Source of the DNA: Bacteroidales bacterium
Lineage (GTDB): Bacteria; Bacteroidota; Bacteroidia; Bacteroidales; VadinHA17
Assembly: GCA_020201035.1 (NCBI GenBank)
Contig: JAIVHO010000034.1
Location: 147,577-211,576 of the forward strand
Direction: 5' to 3'
DNA: 64,000 nucleotides
Shown here: piece by piece, positions 35,905 to 43,872 of the stretch
Layout of the letters: every line of letters begins with the position of its first letter
How positions within the stretch are numbered: the stretch's first letter is position 1
Program-made: the position numbers and the translations under genes
The notes under the pieces: model-generated
The model's input: the letters and a program-made list of their open reading frames with translations, nothing else
What the model was told of the DNA's origin: nothing
Databases searched by the model: none

Positions 35905-38900
35905 ATGAGCAACTTCGTACATCTTCACCTCCATACCCAATACTCAATTCTTGACGGCGCTTCCAAAATAAGCGGAGTAATGAAAAAATGCAGGGAGATG
36001 GGTATGCCGGCAGTTGCAATTACAGACCATGGAAATATGTTCGGGGTAAAGGAGTTCCATAACCACGCAAGGGCAAACGGTATAAAACCCATAATAGGAT
36101 GTGAAACCTACGTGGCAAAACGGTCAATAAGCAACACAAACGAAAAGCATGACCGTTCGGGTGACCATATGATCCTGCTTGCAAAAAACCATACAGGCTA
36201 CAGAAACCTGGTAACGCTGATCTCAAAATCATGGACAGAGGGCTTCTATTATAAGCCACGTATTGACAAGGACCTGCTCAGAAAGTATCATGAAGGACTG
36301 ATAGCCACAACAGCCTGCATTGCAGGTGAAATACCCTCAGCAATTCTCAATGGAGATATGGAGAGCGCTGAGAATACCATAAGGGAGTTTCAGGAGATCT
36401 TCGGTCCCGACTTCTACCTTGAGGTACAGAGGCATAAAACAGGCCAGCCCCTGTTCGACAGCGACACACTTGACAAGCAGAACAGGGTTTTTGCAGCCTA
36501 CCGCCAGCTCTCAAAAAAATTCGGCATAAAGATAATTGCAACCAATGATGTTCATTTTTTGAATGAACAGGATGCCGAAGCTCACGACAGACTAATATGC
36601 CTCAATACAGGCAAGGATCTCGATGACCCTGACAGACTCAGGTATACCAAACAGGAGTACTTCAAAAGCGAGCAGGAGATGAGGGATCTCTTCAGCGATT
36701 TCCCGGAGGTGGTTGAAAATACTATGGGGATAGCCTCTGCAGTGGAGGATTTCGATCTGGATCACGCCCCTATTATGCCGGAATTTCCTCTACCGGATGG
36801 ATTCACTGACAAAGATGAGTATCTCAGGCATCTGGCATATAAGGGGGCTGCCAGAAGATGGGATCCCCTTACGGATGAGATCAGGGAACGACTCGATTTT
36901 GAGCTTGCTACAATTAAGAAGATGGGGTATCCCGGTTATTTTCTTATTGTGCAGGACTTCCTGAATGCCGCACGTGAAATGGGAGTGTCTGTAGGGCCCG
37001 GCCGGGGTTCAGCTGCCGGATCCACAGTGGCATACTCACTGAAAATTACCGATATTGATCCGATTAAGTATAATCTCCTTTTCGAGAGATTTCTTAACCC
37101 GGACCGTATCTCAATGCCTGATATTGACATCGATTTTGATGAAGACGGAAGGGAACTTGTGCTCGATTACGTGGTTAACAAGTATGGCCATGACCGTGTG
37201 GCTCATATCATTACCTTCGGTACTATGGCTGCCAAGATGGCAATACGTGATGTGGCAAGGGTACAGAAACTGCCACTGCCTGATGCCGACAGGCTGGCAA
37301 AGCTGATCCCCGAAAGACCGGGCACCACCTTTGCAAAGGCTTTTGACGAGGTTCCTGAACTGGCAAAGGAGAGAACAAACGGAACACCCCTGATAGCCCA
37401 GACACTTCAGTATGCCGAGGCACTGGAGGGCTCGGTGAGGCATACAGGGGTTCATGCATGTGGTATCATAATAGGCCGCGATCCGCTCTATGAGCACATT
37501 CCTATAAGCACAGCAAAGGATACAAACCTGTGGGTAACACAATTTGACGGCAATCATGTGGAGTCGGTAGGCCTCCTGAAAATGGACTTCCTGGGGCTGA
37601 AGACGCTCTCTATTATTAAGGATGCCGTGGATAATATAAGGCTCTCAAAGGGAATAGAGATAGATATTGACAATATACCCCTGGAGGATGAACTGACATT
37701 CCAGCTATACAGTAAGGGGGAGACAACAGGCCTTTTCCAGTTTGAATCGGACGGGATGAAAAAGTATCTACGCGACCTTAAGCCTAACCGGTTTGAAGAT
37801 CTTATTGCCATGAATGCCCTCTACAGACCGGGCCCGATGGAATATATACCCAAATTTATCAGACGTAAGCACGGACAGGAGAAGATAGATTACCCCATTC
37901 CGGTAATGGAGAAGCATCTTAAGGACACATACGGTATAACCGTCTACCAGGAACAGGTGATGCTCCTTTCTCAGGACCTGGCAGGTTTCTCAAAAGGAGA
38001 GGCCGACTCACTCCGCAAGGCAATGGGAAAAAAGAAACGTGACCTTATGGATAAGATGAAGGTTAAATTCATCGAAGGGTGTGAGGCCAACGGACACGAT
38101 CAAAAGACTGTTGAACAGATATGGAGCGACTGGGAAGCATTTGCCGAGTATGCTTTTAACAAGTCACACTCTACCTGCTACGCATACGTCTCATACCAGA
38201 CGGCATATCTTAAGGCTAACTATCCGGCCGATTTTATGGCCGCCGTGCTCAGTCGTAATATAAGCGACATAAAGAAGCTCACCACCTTTATGGACGAAAC
38301 AAAACGTATGGGCAGTGGGGTACTGGGACCCGATGTCAATGAGAGTGGTGTCAGATTTATGGTCAACAATGAGGGAAATATACGCTTTGGCCTTGGTGCC
38401 ATCAAGGGTGTCGGGGAAGCTGCAATAATAAGTATGATTGAAGAGAGGCAGGCCGGTGGACCCTTTAAGGATATCTACGATTTTGCCGAGAGGGTCAATC
38501 TCAACTCCCTTAATAAGAAGAGCATAGAAGCAATGGCTGTTGCAGGGGCGTTTGATTGCTTTGAAGGGATTAAACGATCTATGTTTTTTGCCGAAAATTC
38601 AAAGGGTGAATCTTTTATCGAGAGCCTTATCCGATATGGCAACAGGGTAAAGAGCGAGCTGCAGACATCACAGCAGTCACTCTTTGGCGACGACTCGGCG
38701 GGTTTCGAGGTGGTGCGACCAGCACCCCCTGAAACACCTGAATGGCCTAAGCTGGAGAAGCTAAACCGTGAGAAGGATGTTATAGGGATATTCCTCTCGG
38801 CACATCCCCTTGATGACTACAGACTTGAACTGGAGACCTTCTGCAATGTACCCCTCAGCGAGTTAAGTGATCTTACCCCTCTGCTGAACAGGGATATCAC

Positions 38901-39393
38901 CGTTGCCGGAATGGTCACCGAGGCCAGAAGCGGTACAGCCAAAAACGGAAAGCCGTTCGGCTCACTTACCATACAGGACTACACAGACAGCTACCGTCTT
39001 ATGATGTTTGACCGTGACTATGTGGATAACAGCAAGTTTTTTACCCCTGGTTACTTTCTGCTTATCAAGGGAAAGGTACAGAAGAGAAAGTACAGGGAGG
39101 ATGAGCTGGAGGTGAAGGTACACTCCATAAGCCTGCTCACAAGCGTAAAGGATGAGATGATGAAAAAGATAGCTGTCAAGATAGATATTGAGTCCGTTAC
39201 CGGAGCACTGGCAGGAAGACTCAGGGAACTGGCTGAAAGCAACCCCGGTAATACAGAGCTCTCGGTTATAGTGTTTGACGCTGCATCCAGAGTATGGATA
39301 TCGCTCTTTTCAAGACCCTACAGGGTAAGGCTTAACAACGATTTTATACGCTTCCTTACCAATCACCGCGGGATAGATTATAAAGTAAATTAA
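35905..39393 (+). CDS. dnaE: DNA polymerase III subunit alpha
   Basis: A 1162-residue C-family replicative polymerase, normal length for DnaE. The PHP domain opens with NFVHLHLHTQYSILDGA; the catalytic palm has PDIDIDFDEDGR with Asp406, Asp408 and Asp410, preceded by GPGRGSAAGS. The helix-hairpin region FGLGAIKGVGEAAI and a C-terminal OB fold (about 990-1070, ITVAGMVTEARSGTAKNG) follow. The ATG at 35905 puts MSNFVHLHLHT at the N-terminus, as in homologues. It is followed 41 nt later by trxA, an order common in Bacteroidota. Confidence 0.97.
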   Translation: MSNFVHLHLHTQYSILDGASKISGVMKKCREMGMPAVAITDHGNMFGVKEFHNHARANGIKPIIGCETYVAKRSISNTNEKHDRSGDHMILLAKNHTGYRNLVTLISKSWTEGFYYKPRIDKDLLRKYHEGLIATTACIAGEIPSAILNGDMESAENTIREFQEIFGPDFYLEVQRHKTGQPLFDSDTLDKQNRVFAAYRQLSKKFGIKIIATNDVHFLNEQDAEAHDRLICLNTGKDLDDPDRLRYTKQEYFKSEQEMRDLFSDFPEVVENTMGIASAVEDFDLDHAPIMPEFPLPDGFTDKDEYLRHLAYKGAARRWDPLTDEIRERLDFELATIKKMGYPGYFLIVQDFLNAAREMGVSVGPGRGSAAGSTVAYSLKITDIDPIKYNLLFERFLNPDRISMPDIDIDFDEDGRELVLDYVVNKYGHDRVAHIITFGTMAAKMAIRDVARVQKLPLPDADRLAKLIPERPGTTFAKAFDEVPELAKERTNGTPLIAQTLQYAEALEGSVRHTGVHACGIIIGRDPLYEHIPISTAKDTNLWVTQFDGNHVESVGLLKMDFLGLKTLSIIKDAVDNIRLSKGIEIDIDNIPLEDELTFQLYSKGETTGLFQFESDGMKKYLRDLKPNRFEDLIAMNALYRPGPMEYIPKFIRRKHGQEKIDYPIPVMEKHLKDTYGITVYQEQVMLLSQDLAGFSKGEADSLRKAMGKKKRDLMDKMKVKFIEGCEANGHDQKTVEQIWSDWEAFAEYAFNKSHSTCYAYVSYQTAYLKANYPADFMAAVLSRNISDIKKLTTFMDETKRMGSGVLGPDVNESGVRFMVNNEGNIRFGLGAIKGVGEAAIISMIEERQAGGPFKDIYDFAERVNLNSLNKKSIEAMAVAGAFDCFEGIKRSMFFAENSKGESFIESLIRYGNRVKSELQTSQQSLFGDDSAGFEVVRPAPPETPEWPKLEKLNREKDVIGIFLSAHPLDDYRLELETFCNVPLSELSDLTPLLNRDITVAGMVTEARSGTAKNGKPFGSLTIQDYTDSYRLMMFDRDYVDNSKFFTPGYFLLIKGKVQKRKYREDELEVKVHSISLLTSVKDEMMKKIAVKIDIESVTGALAGRLRELAESNPGNTELSVIVFDAASRVWISLFSRPYRVRLNNDFIRFLTNHRGIDYKVN

Positions 39394-39394
39394 T

Positions 39395-39402
39395 TATCTT
39401 TG
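39395..39402 (+). promoter_or_regulatory. Likely -7 promoter box for trxA (TATCTTTG)
   Basis: Perfect box immediately after the dnaE stop and 32 nt before the trxA ATG. Confidence 0.55.
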
Positions 39403-39434
39403 AGCCCTCTGAAAGAACTTAAAAATAACTGAAT

Positions 39435-39752
39435 ATGGCATTACAAGTTAACGACACCAATTTTGACGAGATAGTAGTAGCATCCGATAAGCCTGTAATG
39501 GTTGATTTCTGGGCCGAATGGTGCGGACCCTGCAGGATGATAGCTCCCTTTGTTGAAGAGATGGCAGGTGAATTTGAAGGCAAAGCCGTTGTTGTCAAGT
39601 GCGATGTTGACAGCAGTCCGGGCGTAGCATCAAAATATGGGATCCGTAATATCCCGACAGTGCTATTCTTTAAGGGTGGCGAGGTTGCTGACAAGCAGGT
39701 GGGTGCAGTACCCAAAGCCAGTTTTGTTGCCAAGCTGGAGGCCCTGCTATAA
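39435..39752 (+). CDS. trxA: Thioredoxin
   Basis: A 105-residue classical thioredoxin without a signal peptide, so cytoplasmic. The redox motif WCGPC has Cys30 and Cys33; the cis-proline loop RNIPTVLFFKGG is intact. It reduces protein disulfides using electrons from thioredoxin reductase. It has its own promoter box and lies directly after dnaE. Confidence 0.96.
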   Translation: MALQVNDTNFDEIVVASDKPVMVDFWAEWCGPCRMIAPFVEEMAGEFEGKAVVVKCDVDSSPGVASKYGIRNIPTVLFFKGGEVADKQVGAVPKASFVAKLEALL

Positions 39753-39761
39753 AAAAAAGCT

Positions 39762-39891
39762 ATGCAGCCGGTGAAAAAAGACAATGCAACCGGTATAAAA
39801 GGCAATGCAGCCGGTGAAAAAAGGCAATGCAACCGGTATAAAAGGCAATGCAGCCGGTGAAAAAAGGCAATGCAGCCGGTGAACCGGAATA
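39762..39891. repeat. Tandem array of alternating 22/21-bp units between trxA and the LOG gene
   Basis: ATGCAGCC or ATGCAACC recurs at 39762, 39784, 39805, 39827, 39848 and 39870. A 22-bp form (with GTGAAAAAA) alternates with a 21-bp form (with GGTATAAAA), giving a 43-bp higher-order unit. It lies in the transcribed gap after the trxA stop; on the opposite strand it is open as a Phe/Leu/His-rich frame that I regard as accidental. Confidence 0.9.
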
Positions 39892-39941
39892 AGGTTTCAG
39901 TCCGGTAAGCCGGATTAAGAGTTAAGTAAAGATAACTTTCT

Positions 39942-40517
39942 ATGAAGATAGCTCTTTTTGCAGCCTCAAGCAGCAAAACAGGCAAGGTCTATCTGGATGC
40001 TGCCAGGGAGACAGGCTCTGTACTGGTGCGCGGAAGTCATCATATAATTTATGGTGGTGGTGATACCGGACTTATGGGAGCCATGGCCGATACAGTTATT
40101 GAGATGAATGGGAATATAACCGGTGTTATTCCCGGCTTTATGATCAGCAGCGGATGGAATCATAAAGGGGTTAAAAATATGATCATTACCACCGGAATGA
40201 GCAGTCGAAAGGAGAAGATTTTTGAAATCGCAGAGGCTGTTATTGCCCTGCCGGGAGGAATAGGAACACTGGAAGAACTGACAGAGGCAATTACACTCAA
40301 GCAACTGGGTCTATTCAGGGGACCGGTAGTAATTCTCAACACATCCGGCTTCTACGATCACCTTCTGACATTCCTCGATCATCTCTCAGGAAACGGATTT
40401 ATGGGAGAAGACCACTGCCGGTTATGGAGTGTGGCCTCTTCGCCCGATGAGGCTATCGATATAATTGAGAAGTATGGCGGCTGGGATGACAAGTGGGTTC
40501 ACCTGGCAAGAATCTGA
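39942..40517 (+). CDS. LOG family protein (nucleotide 5'-monophosphate phosphoribohydrolase-like)
   Basis: A 191-residue Rossmann-like protein. The two family motifs are present: GGGDTGLMGAMAD at the N-terminal side and SSRKEKIFE followed by ALPGGIGTLEEL, i.e. PGGxGTxxE. LOG proteins release the base from nucleoside monophosphates such as cytokinin ribotides or AMP; in bacteria the role is often housekeeping or unknown. It is separated from trxA by the repeat array and has no clear partner gene. Confidence 0.9.
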   Translation: MKIALFAASSSKTGKVYLDAARETGSVLVRGSHHIIYGGGDTGLMGAMADTVIEMNGNITGVIPGFMISSGWNHKGVKNMIITTGMSSRKEKIFEIAEAVIALPGGIGTLEELTEAITLKQLGLFRGPVVILNTSGFYDHLLTFLDHLSGNGFMGEDHCRLWSVASSPDEAIDIIEKYGGWDDKWVHLARI

Positions 40518-40695
40518 GAACAAGAGAACCGGACATCCAGCCTCCTGAAGATAAGTTTCATTAAAGTTCATTAAAGGTATTTCCGGCCCCTTATCAGCAC
40601 CGAACCGGCAACTGAGCAGCGTAGTTGCCCTCCGAGGCATCAGGGCTACCCTCTGCTGAGCAGCGAAGTAATCACCTTGACAAGCAGGGTACCCT

Positions 40696-43600
40696 TTAGG
40701 GTATTCTTGTTCCGATAATCAGTATATCATCAACCTGCTGCTCCGTTCCCATCCACTCATCCAGCAAATTAACAAGGTACTCCCTCTGATCTGTCACCGG
40801 CATTCCTGCTATTGTGGCAAAAACCTGCTTGAGGTTTCCTGATTTAAACTTTTTGCCCTCCGGCCCCCCAAACTGATCTGAGAATCCGTCTGTACAGAGG
40901 TAGATCATATCATCCTTACCAACCTTAATCTCATGATTCGAAAATCTTCTCTCTCCGGTGTAACTCATACCGATAGGAAACCGGTCGGCCCTGATTGTTT
41001 CAACCCTACCATCCCTTACGATAATAAGTGGATTGTAAGCTCCGGAGTATTCCAGCACGCCGGTTGCTTTATCACGTGCCACAAGAGCCAGATCCATGCC
41101 ATCCTTTATAGCCTTCTCTCCCCTCTGCAGAAGGGATTTTGTAACCTCAATATTCAGCTGATCAAGTATTGCAGCCGGACGTGTAATACCGTACTCCCTT
41201 ACAATCTTGGTAAGCGAGTTGAACCCTATTATTGACATAAATGCTCCGGGCACACCATGTCCCGTGCAGTCAACAGCAGCAATAAACTGGTAATCACCAT
41301 TATCATGCATCCAGTAAAAATCACCGCTTACAATATCCTTGGGCCTGAACAGTACAAATGTCTGCCTGAAACTGTCTTCAGGAGGCAGCATCGCCATCTG
41401 AATACGCTCAGCATAACGTATGCTTGCAGTAATATCCCTGTTCTTCTCCTCTATCTCCTGACTCTTCTGTACCACCTCGGCAGTACGCTCCTCAACCTTC
41501 TCCTCCAGAATCCGCTTTTCGGTAACAAGTTGCCTCTCTCTGATCTTGATATAAAATATTACAGCTATCGTGAGTATAATAAGCATCAGGGTAATAAAGA
41601 GAGGACTGTAATAAAAGGGCGGTTTAATAATAAATGATAAGGATACAGGTGTATCATTCCATACTCCGTCACTGTTTACCGCCTTTAGTTTGAAGGTATA
41701 TCGCCCTGCCTTCAGACCTGAGTAGGCAGCCTGAGTATGTTCTGTCTCAGGCATCCAGTCCTCATCTGCTCCTTCCAGCATATACTGGTATCTTACTGCT
41801 GCCGGATTTGTAAGACAAACGCTGTAGTAGTCAAAGACTACGGACTTATCTTTCCAGGAAAGCTTAAGGCCCTCCTTCATCTCCCGTGGCTGAAGGTTAA
41901 CACGCATTTCCCTTATATGTGTCAGCGGCTCGGTGCCGGGTTCAGGTATAAGCTCAGGATTGAGGCGTGTGGCTCCCATACCTGTACCAAACCAGATATT
42001 CCCCCGTGAATCGGTAACAGAAGCATTTCTCTTGGTCTCAATTCCGATAAAACCGTTTTTCCTTGTATAGGTATTTATGGCCCCGGTATTCCGGTTGTAC
42101 CTGTTAAGGCCCAGATTGGTTCCTATATATAATTCATCATCACAGCATGGCTGAATAAGGCTTATATTATTTGACAGAAGGCCATCATCCTGTGTTAGAT
42201 GCAGGACTACCGAATCATTGCGCACGCCCAGCAGACCAAAGGTTGTTCCCACCCACAGCATGCCATCGGAAGAAGATGCCAATGTTGTTGGCTCCAGATC
42301 ATAGCCGATATCAACGATCCTGAATTCACCGCTTTCAGGTGAATAGCCCGTCAGCCCCTGATCCCTCTCTGTTCCTATCCATACAGTACCGTCACCGGCA
42401 ATCTCCAGGGCTGTTATTCCCAGACCCGATAATCCGTCTAGACGGGTGTATCTGCGGCCACGTGCTGAATCGGTCTCCCATAATGCAACACCGTCATTGG
42501 TCCCAATCCATAGATTATTATTGCTGTCGGTGGCAAGAGCAGTAACTATAAGGTCACCCTGGTATAGAATATCATTTATATCATCACGTCTGATAAACCT
42601 GTTGTTACTGAAATCATAACTGTAAATTCCATCGCCGTAGGTGCCAATATGTATCTCTCCTATGCGGTCTGACAGGATAAATCTGACCTTATCACTCAGG
42701 TCACTGTTCTCACTGTTGAAGTGCCATGAAAAAAGGTTATCGGGATCATAAATCGTTATACCGTCGTTGGTACCAAACCATATCCGGTTGAACCTGTCCT
42801 CCTCCACCGCCATCACATTTTTATCAGTGAAGAGAATATCAGAGATATAGTTGACAAAATGGTCGCCCTTGAAGATGTGTATACCGTCATACTGACTGGC
42901 AATAATCATATTACCCTCCCTGTCTTCAAGGAGAGTCTGTATATACATGGCATCCAATCCGTTCGTATTATCAAAAAACCTTATATCATCCCCGTCAAAA
43001 AGGGTAATACCGCCACCCCAGGTGCCAACCCATATCCTTCCGCGTGAATCTTCGGTTATTGAGCTTATCCAGTTGGAGGTGAGGCCGTCACGGATATCAT
43101 ATACAGTAAAACCCCCGCCATCCGCACTCATACGGTATAATCCACCCATATGCGTCCCGAACCACCTGTCGCCCCTGCTGTCTTCATACATCACAATAAT
43201 ATTGAAGTAGGATGTCAGACCCTCGGGCCGGTATGCCTCAAACCTGTCTATGTCAACATTATATCTCTTGATGCCTACATCAGCGATGCAATAATAGGAT
43301 CCATCGGGAGCTATATATGAGTCAGAAACCTGGTCACTCACTCCTTCAGCTCCCTTATACTGCCTTATATTAACCAACGACACCTGTGAGGGGTCATACT
43401 CTGCGGAAACAGTACCGTCGAACCGTGTAGTAAACCACATCCTGCCGTAGATCTCCCTGATGCTTGTAATATCGCTGCCAATAACACCGGTATCAGTCTG
43501 TACCCTGATAAATGCCCTCCCGTCATACAGTGAAATTCCCCCGTCAAGATGACCAAACCATATATTGCCACTGCTGTCTTCATACATTGACCTTACCCCT

Positions 43601-43869
43601 CCCGTTGCAAGTCCCTCTTCGGCCGAGAAATTCTCTATTGCTTTTCCTCCGAAACGGGACACGCCACTGGCAATACCCATCCACAGGTAGTCATTGGAAT
43701 CCTGCAGCAGGGCATACACCTTGGAAGCAGCAAGTCCCTCATTTACACCGTAACGGTCAAAATAATATGTCTGTGAAATTGCGGGAAAAGAAAACAGCAA
43801 CAACATGAGGAGAGCCCCCCACCTGTACCTGTTACCTCCCCCTGAAGGGCCGGTTCTCATTAATAACAT
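40696..43869 (-). CDS. Two-component-type beta-propeller sensor with Y_Y_Y domain, coiled coil and SpoIIE-type PP2C phosphatase
   Basis: A 1057-residue signal transducer. A signal/anchor lies at about 17-33. Residues about 35-660 are repeated ligand-sensing propeller blades (DYLWMGIASGVSRFGG, NIWFGHLDGGISLYDG, RIWVGTWGGGITLFDG). A Y_Y_Y domain (about 690-750) precedes one membrane helix (755-776) and a coiled coil (777-822). The cytoplasmic SpoIIE domain (830-1055) keeps metal ligands Asp850 (SGDFYW), Asp867 (DCTGHGVPG) and Asp994 (CTDGFSDQ). It probably senses an extracytoplasmic ligand and dephosphorylates an anti-sigma-factor antagonist or similar protein. It starts 3 nt after the TPR-caspase gene, so the two are almost certainly one operon and translationally coupled. 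Confidence 0.93.
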   Translation of the reverse strand: MLLMRTGPSGGGNRYRWGALLMLLLFSFPAISQTYYFDRYGVNEGLAASKVYALLQDSNDYLWMGIASGVSRFGGKAIENFSAEEGLATGGVRSMYEDSSGNIWFGHLDGGISLYDGRAFIRVQTDTGVIGSDITSIREIYGRMWFTTRFDGTVSAEYDPSQVSLVNIRQYKGAEGVSDQVSDSYIAPDGSYYCIADVGIKRYNVDIDRFEAYRPEGLTSYFNIIVMYEDSRGDRWFGTHMGGLYRMSADGGGFTVYDIRDGLTSNWISSITEDSRGRIWVGTWGGGITLFDGDDIRFFDNTNGLDAMYIQTLLEDREGNMIIASQYDGIHIFKGDHFVNYISDILFTDKNVMAVEEDRFNRIWFGTNDGITIYDPDNLFSWHFNSENSDLSDKVRFILSDRIGEIHIGTYGDGIYSYDFSNNRFIRRDDINDILYQGDLIVTALATDSNNNLWIGTNDGVALWETDSARGRRYTRLDGLSGLGITALEIAGDGTVWIGTERDQGLTGYSPESGEFRIVDIGYDLEPTTLASSSDGMLWVGTTFGLLGVRNDSVVLHLTQDDGLLSNNISLIQPCCDDELYIGTNLGLNRYNRNTGAINTYTRKNGFIGIETKRNASVTDSRGNIWFGTGMGATRLNPELIPEPGTEPLTHIREMRVNLQPREMKEGLKLSWKDKSVVFDYYSVCLTNPAAVRYQYMLEGADEDWMPETEHTQAAYSGLKAGRYTFKLKAVNSDGVWNDTPVSLSFIIKPPFYYSPLFITLMLIILTIAVIFYIKIRERQLVTEKRILEEKVEERTAEVVQKSQEIEEKNRDITASIRYAERIQMAMLPPEDSFRQTFVLFRPKDIVSGDFYWMHDNGDYQFIAAVDCTGHGVPGAFMSIIGFNSLTKIVREYGITRPAAILDQLNIEVTKSLLQRGEKAIKDGMDLALVARDKATGVLEYSGAYNPLIIVRDGRVETIRADRFPIGMSYTGERRFSNHEIKVGKDDMIYLCTDGFSDQFGGPEGKKFKSGNLKQVFATIAGMPVTDQREYLVNLLDEWMGTEQQVDDILIIGTRIP

Positions 43870-43872
43870 ATC

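Noticed and set aside
39419-39985. 188-residue minus-strand frame over trxA and the repeat array
   Set aside because: It runs antisense to trxA and through the tandem repeats; no domain and no start signal.
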